From Steroidobacteraceae bacterium (GTDB taxonomy: Bacteria > Pseudomonadota > Gammaproteobacteria > Steroidobacterales > Steroidobacteraceae): a DNA stretch of 64,000 nucleotides. Each line of letters opens with the position of its first letter. Position 1 is the stretch's first letter. The DNA lies in assembly GCA_019187185.1 (NCBI GenBank), contig JABAQU010000011.1:62001-126000 (forward strand). Reading direction: 5' to 3'. The translations under genes were made by a program, and so were the position numbers. Below the pieces are notes generated by a model, which did no database searches, was not told the DNA's origin, and was given only the letters and a program-made list of their open reading frames with translations. Positions 60,902-64,000 of the stretch are shown in pieces.

Positions 60902-63262
60902 ATGACATCCGCACACAGGGCCCCAATATTCGCCGTGATCGCTTCGACCGCGCTCGTCGTCGCCGTATTCGGCGCGCCGGCGAAGGCGCAGTCGCAGGCC
61001 GAGGGCAGCAAGGTCGTCGAGGGATTGCAGGAGGTGACTGTCACGGCCCAGCGCCGCGAAGAGGCCGAACAGTCGGTACCGCTCGCGATCACTGCGCTCT
61101 CCGCCGACATGCTCGAGCGCCAGCAGATCCGCAGCATCCAGCAGCTCGACCAGATCGTGCCGAACATCGTGATGAACCAGAACACCGGCACGAGCAGCGC
61201 CTCGAAGATCTTCCTGCGCGGTGTCGGTGAGGACGAATCGTTCTTCACGGCCGATACGCCGGTCGGCATCTATATCGACGACGTGTACATCGCGCGCCAG
61301 ACCGGCGCGATGTTCGACCTGTTCGACATCGAGCGCCTCGAGGTGCTGCGCGGCCCGCAGGGCACCCTTTACGGCCGCAACACGTCGGCCGGCGCAGTGA
61401 AGCTCGTCTCGAAGAAGCCGACCCTCGGCGAGTACCAGGGCCAGGCGGAATTGACGATCGGCAGCTATGACCGCTTCGACGCACGCGCCACCGGCAACGT
61501 GCCGCTCGGCGACAAGGCGGCGCTGCAGGGCGCGGTCCTCGTACGTACGCGCGATGGTTACACGCGCAACGCCGTCGACGGGAGATTCGTCAACGACCAG
61601 GACGTCAAGGGCGCCCGGCTCTCGCTGCTCGCCGAGCCGACCGACCGCTTTCACGCGCTGCTGACCGCCGACTACATTCGTGAACGCTCGACACCCGGCT
61701 ACGCGGTGCCGCTCACACTCGATGCGCTGCGCGATCCGCTGCACGATCCGGTACCGCGCACTGGCAGCTTCTGGGTGACGGACTCCGACATCGTCGATCC
61801 GAAGAACGATCTCGACCAGTGGGGTGCCTCCGCCACGCTCGAGTTCAAGGCGACCGATGACCTGACGATCAAGTCGATCACCGCGTACCGCACACTCGAC
61901 AACCTGCTGTACCTCGACGCGGACGGCGACGTGCTGCTGCCGCCGCCGTCGATCACCGGCCGGTTTCACCTGTTCCAGGACCAGAAGCAGTACCAGGTGA
62001 GCCAGGAGTTGCAGGCAGTCGGCACCGCGGCGGACAATCGCTTCAATTACGTCGCGGGCCTCTACTTCTTCCGCGAGAACAACAAGCAGGACACCCGCTC
62101 GGTGGTGGGCCTGCCGGCCTTCGTCGGCGTACCCATTTCGCTCGCGGGGCGCTTCGACCTGACCAACATCGCGCGCGAGGAAATGACGACGGACTCGTGG
62201 GCGGCCTTCTTCAGTGGCACCTACAAGGCCACGGATCGCCTGTCGCTGACCGCGGGGCTGCGCTATACGCGCGAGAGCAAGGACTTCTCCAACCACGTGA
62301 TCCTGCCGAACGGCACGGAGCAGGTCGTGTGCATCAACCCGACGGGCGCGGCGCCGGTGCAGGCTGCTGCGGCGCCCTGCACTCCGGCCCAGCTCGCACT
62401 CGGCTACTACAGCTTCGCCAACGAGAGCGCCTTCGACAGGACCTGGGACGATACGACGCCGCGCGTCGTCGTCGACTTCCAGCTCACCGACAGCGCCATG
62501 GTGTATCTGTCGGCGGCGAAGGGCTTCAAGGGCGGCACGACGTCGGGCCGCGACACCGCCGCGCTGCGCAACCTGCTGCGCATCGTCGGCGATCCTGAAA
62601 CCAACTGGAGCTACGAAGGCGGCCTCAAGGCCGACTGGCTCGACCGGCGCCTGCGCACGAATCTCGCCGTGTTCCGCAACAAATATGACGGCCTGCAGTT
62701 CGGCGTCACGACGCCGGACGGCGGCTTCGGGCGCATCAATGCAGGCAATGCGACGATCGACGGCCTCGAACTCGAAGTGACTGCCGTGCCGGTCAAGGGA
62801 CTCGAGCTGAACGGTTCGCTCGGACTCCTCGACAGCGAGTACACGAAGTGGACAGCTGCACTGTCGACCTGCGCCGCCCAGGGCATCACGACTGTCGACC
62901 AGTACCTCAAGCTGCCGCTGAAGCAGGCGCCCGAGTGGAGCTATCGGCTCGGCGCCAACTACTCGTACGACATGGGCCAGCGTGGCGTCGTTTCGCTCGG
63001 TGCCGATTACTCCGCCAAGGACGACCACTACAACAACCTGTGCGCGAGCCCGGGCATCCGCGTCCATGACTATGAATTCCTCAACGCACAACTGCGCTGG
63101 GAGAACGCGTCCGGCAAGCTCCTCGTCACGCTCGCGGGCACGAACCTGACCGACTCGGAGGTGTTCAACGGCGGCTTCGACTTCGGCCGCTCGCTCGGCT
63201 TTGGCGCCGGCTACCTGTATCCCCCGCGGATGTGGTCGCTCGCCGTGCGCTACGGCCTCTGA
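60902..63262 (+). CDS. TonB-dependent outer-membrane receptor
   Basis: This 786-residue receptor has a signal peptide (ending APAKAQ), a TonB-box-like segment (LQEVTVTAQRREE) and a plug domain. The plug includes IRSIQQLDQIVPNIVM, GIYIDDVYIARQ and FDIERLEVLRGPQGTLYGRN. The barrel ends in VRYGL with terminal aromatic/hydrophobic residues. The EVTVTAQRRE class is widespread in gamma- and alphaproteobacteria that use organic substrates rather than only iron. ATG 60902 has GGAGACGGG just upstream. An FAD-linked oxidase gene follows, hinting at uptake plus catabolism of one compound. Confidence 0.93.
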   Translation: MTSAHRAPIFAVIASTALVVAVFGAPAKAQSQAEGSKVVEGLQEVTVTAQRREEAEQSVPLAITALSADMLERQQIRSIQQLDQIVPNIVMNQNTGTSSASKIFLRGVGEDESFFTADTPVGIYIDDVYIARQTGAMFDLFDIERLEVLRGPQGTLYGRNTSAGAVKLVSKKPTLGEYQGQAELTIGSYDRFDARATGNVPLGDKAALQGAVLVRTRDGYTRNAVDGRFVNDQDVKGARLSLLAEPTDRFHALLTADYIRERSTPGYAVPLTLDALRDPLHDPVPRTGSFWVTDSDIVDPKNDLDQWGASATLEFKATDDLTIKSITAYRTLDNLLYLDADGDVLLPPPSITGRFHLFQDQKQYQVSQELQAVGTAADNRFNYVAGLYFFRENNKQDTRSVVGLPAFVGVPISLAGRFDLTNIAREEMTTDSWAAFFSGTYKATDRLSLTAGLRYTRESKDFSNHVILPNGTEQVVCINPTGAAPVQAAAAPCTPAQLALGYYSFANESAFDRTWDDTTPRVVVDFQLTDSAMVYLSAAKGFKGGTTSGRDTAALRNLLRIVGDPETNWSYEGGLKADWLDRRLRTNLAVFRNKYDGLQFGVTTPDGGFGRINAGNATIDGLELEVTAVPVKGLELNGSLGLLDSEYTKWTAALSTCAAQGITTVDQYLKLPLKQAPEWSYRLGANYSYDMGQRGVVSLGADYSAKDDHYNNLCASPGIRVHDYEFLNAQLRWENASGKLLVTLAGTNLTDSEVFNGGFDFGRSLGFGAGYLYPPRMWSLAVRYGL

Positions 63263-63269
63263 CGAGACC

Positions 63270-63341
63270 TGGTGCCGGGTTTTCGGTAATTCGGTTATTT
63301 TTGTCGTTGAAAACAACCGAATAGCCGAAGACCCGGCACCA
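63270..63341. repeat. 72-base near-perfect palindrome after the receptor gene
   Basis: Two 32-base arms surround an eight-base loop; 28 positions pair, two more are G:T, and two mismatch. The arms end in TGGTGCCGGGT and ACCCGGCACCA. The last base is the A of the following ATG. It could terminate receptor transcription, since the stem is strong, and its structure looks like a REP-type mobile hairpin. Confidence 0.7.
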
Positions 63342-64000
63342 TGCTGCTTGACGCCCTGCGCCTCGCCGTCGGCGATCACGCGGTTCGCACCGACGAGCCG
63401 GCCCTCGCGCTCGCGGCGAGCGATCTGTATTCATCCGGCGCCCGGCCGCTCGCGGTCGTGCGTCCCGTCGACAGTCGCGGCGTCGCCGCCGCAGTTGCAG
63501 CCGCAACGGGTCACGGATGTGCAGTCATCCCCCGCGGCGGCGGGCTCAGTTACACGGGCGGCTACGCGTCGCCGACCGGGCAGGCGATCACCATTGATCT
63601 CGGCGGCCTGAACCGGATCCTGGCGATCGACGGCGACGACCTGTACGTGACTGCACAAGCGGGCGTCACGTGGAAACAGCTCCACGAAGCGCTGCATCCC
63701 CGGGGACTGCGCCTGCCGTTTTTCGGGACCTTTTCCGGGGCCGGTGCCACTCTCGGCGGGGGCCTGAGTCACGGCGCACTCTTCTTCGGCTCCGCCCGCT
63801 ACGGATCGGCCGCGGAATGCACGCTCGGACTCGAAGTGGCGCTCGCGGACGGAACACTGTTGCGTACGGGGCTCGGCGCGCTCGCACGGCCGACGAAACC
63901 GGTACTGCGGACGTTCGGGCCTGATCTCACCGGGCTCCTGCTCCACGACGGTGGGGCGTTTGGCGTGAAGACGGAAGCGACCCTGCGGCTGATCCATGCG
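63341..64000 (+). CDS. FAD-binding (PCMH-type) oxidase, N-terminal part, runs off the window
   Basis: An open frame from ATG 63341 continues to the window end without a stop (220 codons). The product has the FAD-binding PCMH/GlcD-type fold: VIPRGGGLSYTGGY for the pyrophosphate, ITIDLGGLNRILAID, VTAQAGVTWKQLHEAL, GTFSGAGATLGGGLSHGALFFGSARYGSAAE, and LLLHDGGAFGVKTEATLRL. Relatives oxidise D-lactate, glycolate or other hydroxy acids. The start codon overlaps the end of a long palindrome, so expression may be affected by it. Confidence 0.87.
   Translation, partial: MLLDALRLAVGDHAVRTDEPALALAASDLYSSGARPLAVVRPVDSRGVAAAVAAATGHGCAVIPRGGGLSYTGGYASPTGQAITIDLGGLNRILAIDGDDLYVTAQAGVTWKQLHEALHPRGLRLPFFGTFSGAGATLGGGLSHGALFFGSARYGSAAECTLGLEVALADGTLLRTGLGALARPTKPVLRTFGPDLTGLLLHDGGAFGVKTEATLRLIHA

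Overview
The window is GC-rich, densely packed bacterial DNA (about 60 genes, no gap over 300 bases). It looks like a chromosome of a gammaproteobacterium. The best evidence is the block ruvC-ruvA-ruvB-ybgC-tolQ-tolR-tolA-tolB-pal-cpoB-queE-queC-tRNA-Lys (38170..46897), whose order is typical of Gammaproteobacteria such as Pseudomonas. A leucine-degradation pair, a Rieske oxygenase with a spinster-type transporter and a TonB-dependent receptor would suit a free-living aerobic heterotroph, for example of the Nevskiales/Steroidobacterales type, but the sequence alone does not fix the family. Many neighbouring genes share ATGA or GTGA start/stop overlaps, and GTG or TTG starts are frequent.

Layout. 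3..7154: end of msrP, msrQ, kynA, a YgjP-like metallopeptidase, an ABC exporter pair, a threonine-aldolase-like enzyme, a DUF4389 protein, a TPR protein and tatD. 7151..12460 (minus): threonine operon thrA-thrB-thrC ending in a NERD-like membrane protein. 12516..17212 (plus): xdhC, MFS transporter, Rieske oxygenase, a His-rich helical protein and mocA. 17222..21708 (minus): liuA (isovaleryl-CoA dehydrogenase), liuD-like biotin carboxylase, DUF2238 protein and YggS. 21785..30855 (minus): a Tad/Flp pilus locus of twelve genes, including a 59-residue second Flp-like prepilin. 31097..33192 (minus): a CpxA/CpxR-like two-component pair, with a secreted fasciclin protein divergent from it and three phased half-sites between them. 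33879..38077 (minus): RND efflux pump and adaptor.

38170..47603 (minus): tRNA-Lys, the que/tol/ruv block and yebC. Divergent from yebC is relA (47656), followed by the most unusual gene in the window (49844..51751). It encodes two degenerate response-regulator receiver domains, a single membrane span, a Pro/Ala/Ser/Thr-rich linker and a C-terminal TonB domain. 51755..58898 (minus): sucA-sucB-lpdA with an acyl-CoA ligase. 58933..64000: a DUF5658 protein, a MgtC/DUF4010-type membrane protein, a TonB-dependent receptor bracketed by two long imperfect palindromes, and the start of an FAD-linked oxidase that runs off the end of the window.

How the parts work together. The Tol-Pal genes make the envelope-spanning constriction system, and the Tad genes an adhesive pilus. 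The two-component pair probably senses envelope state and may control the fasciclin gene. The TonB-fusion protein could connect cytoplasmic signalling to outer-membrane energy transduction, but this is inference. No CRISPR array, insertion sequence, prophage, rRNA or replication origin was seen.
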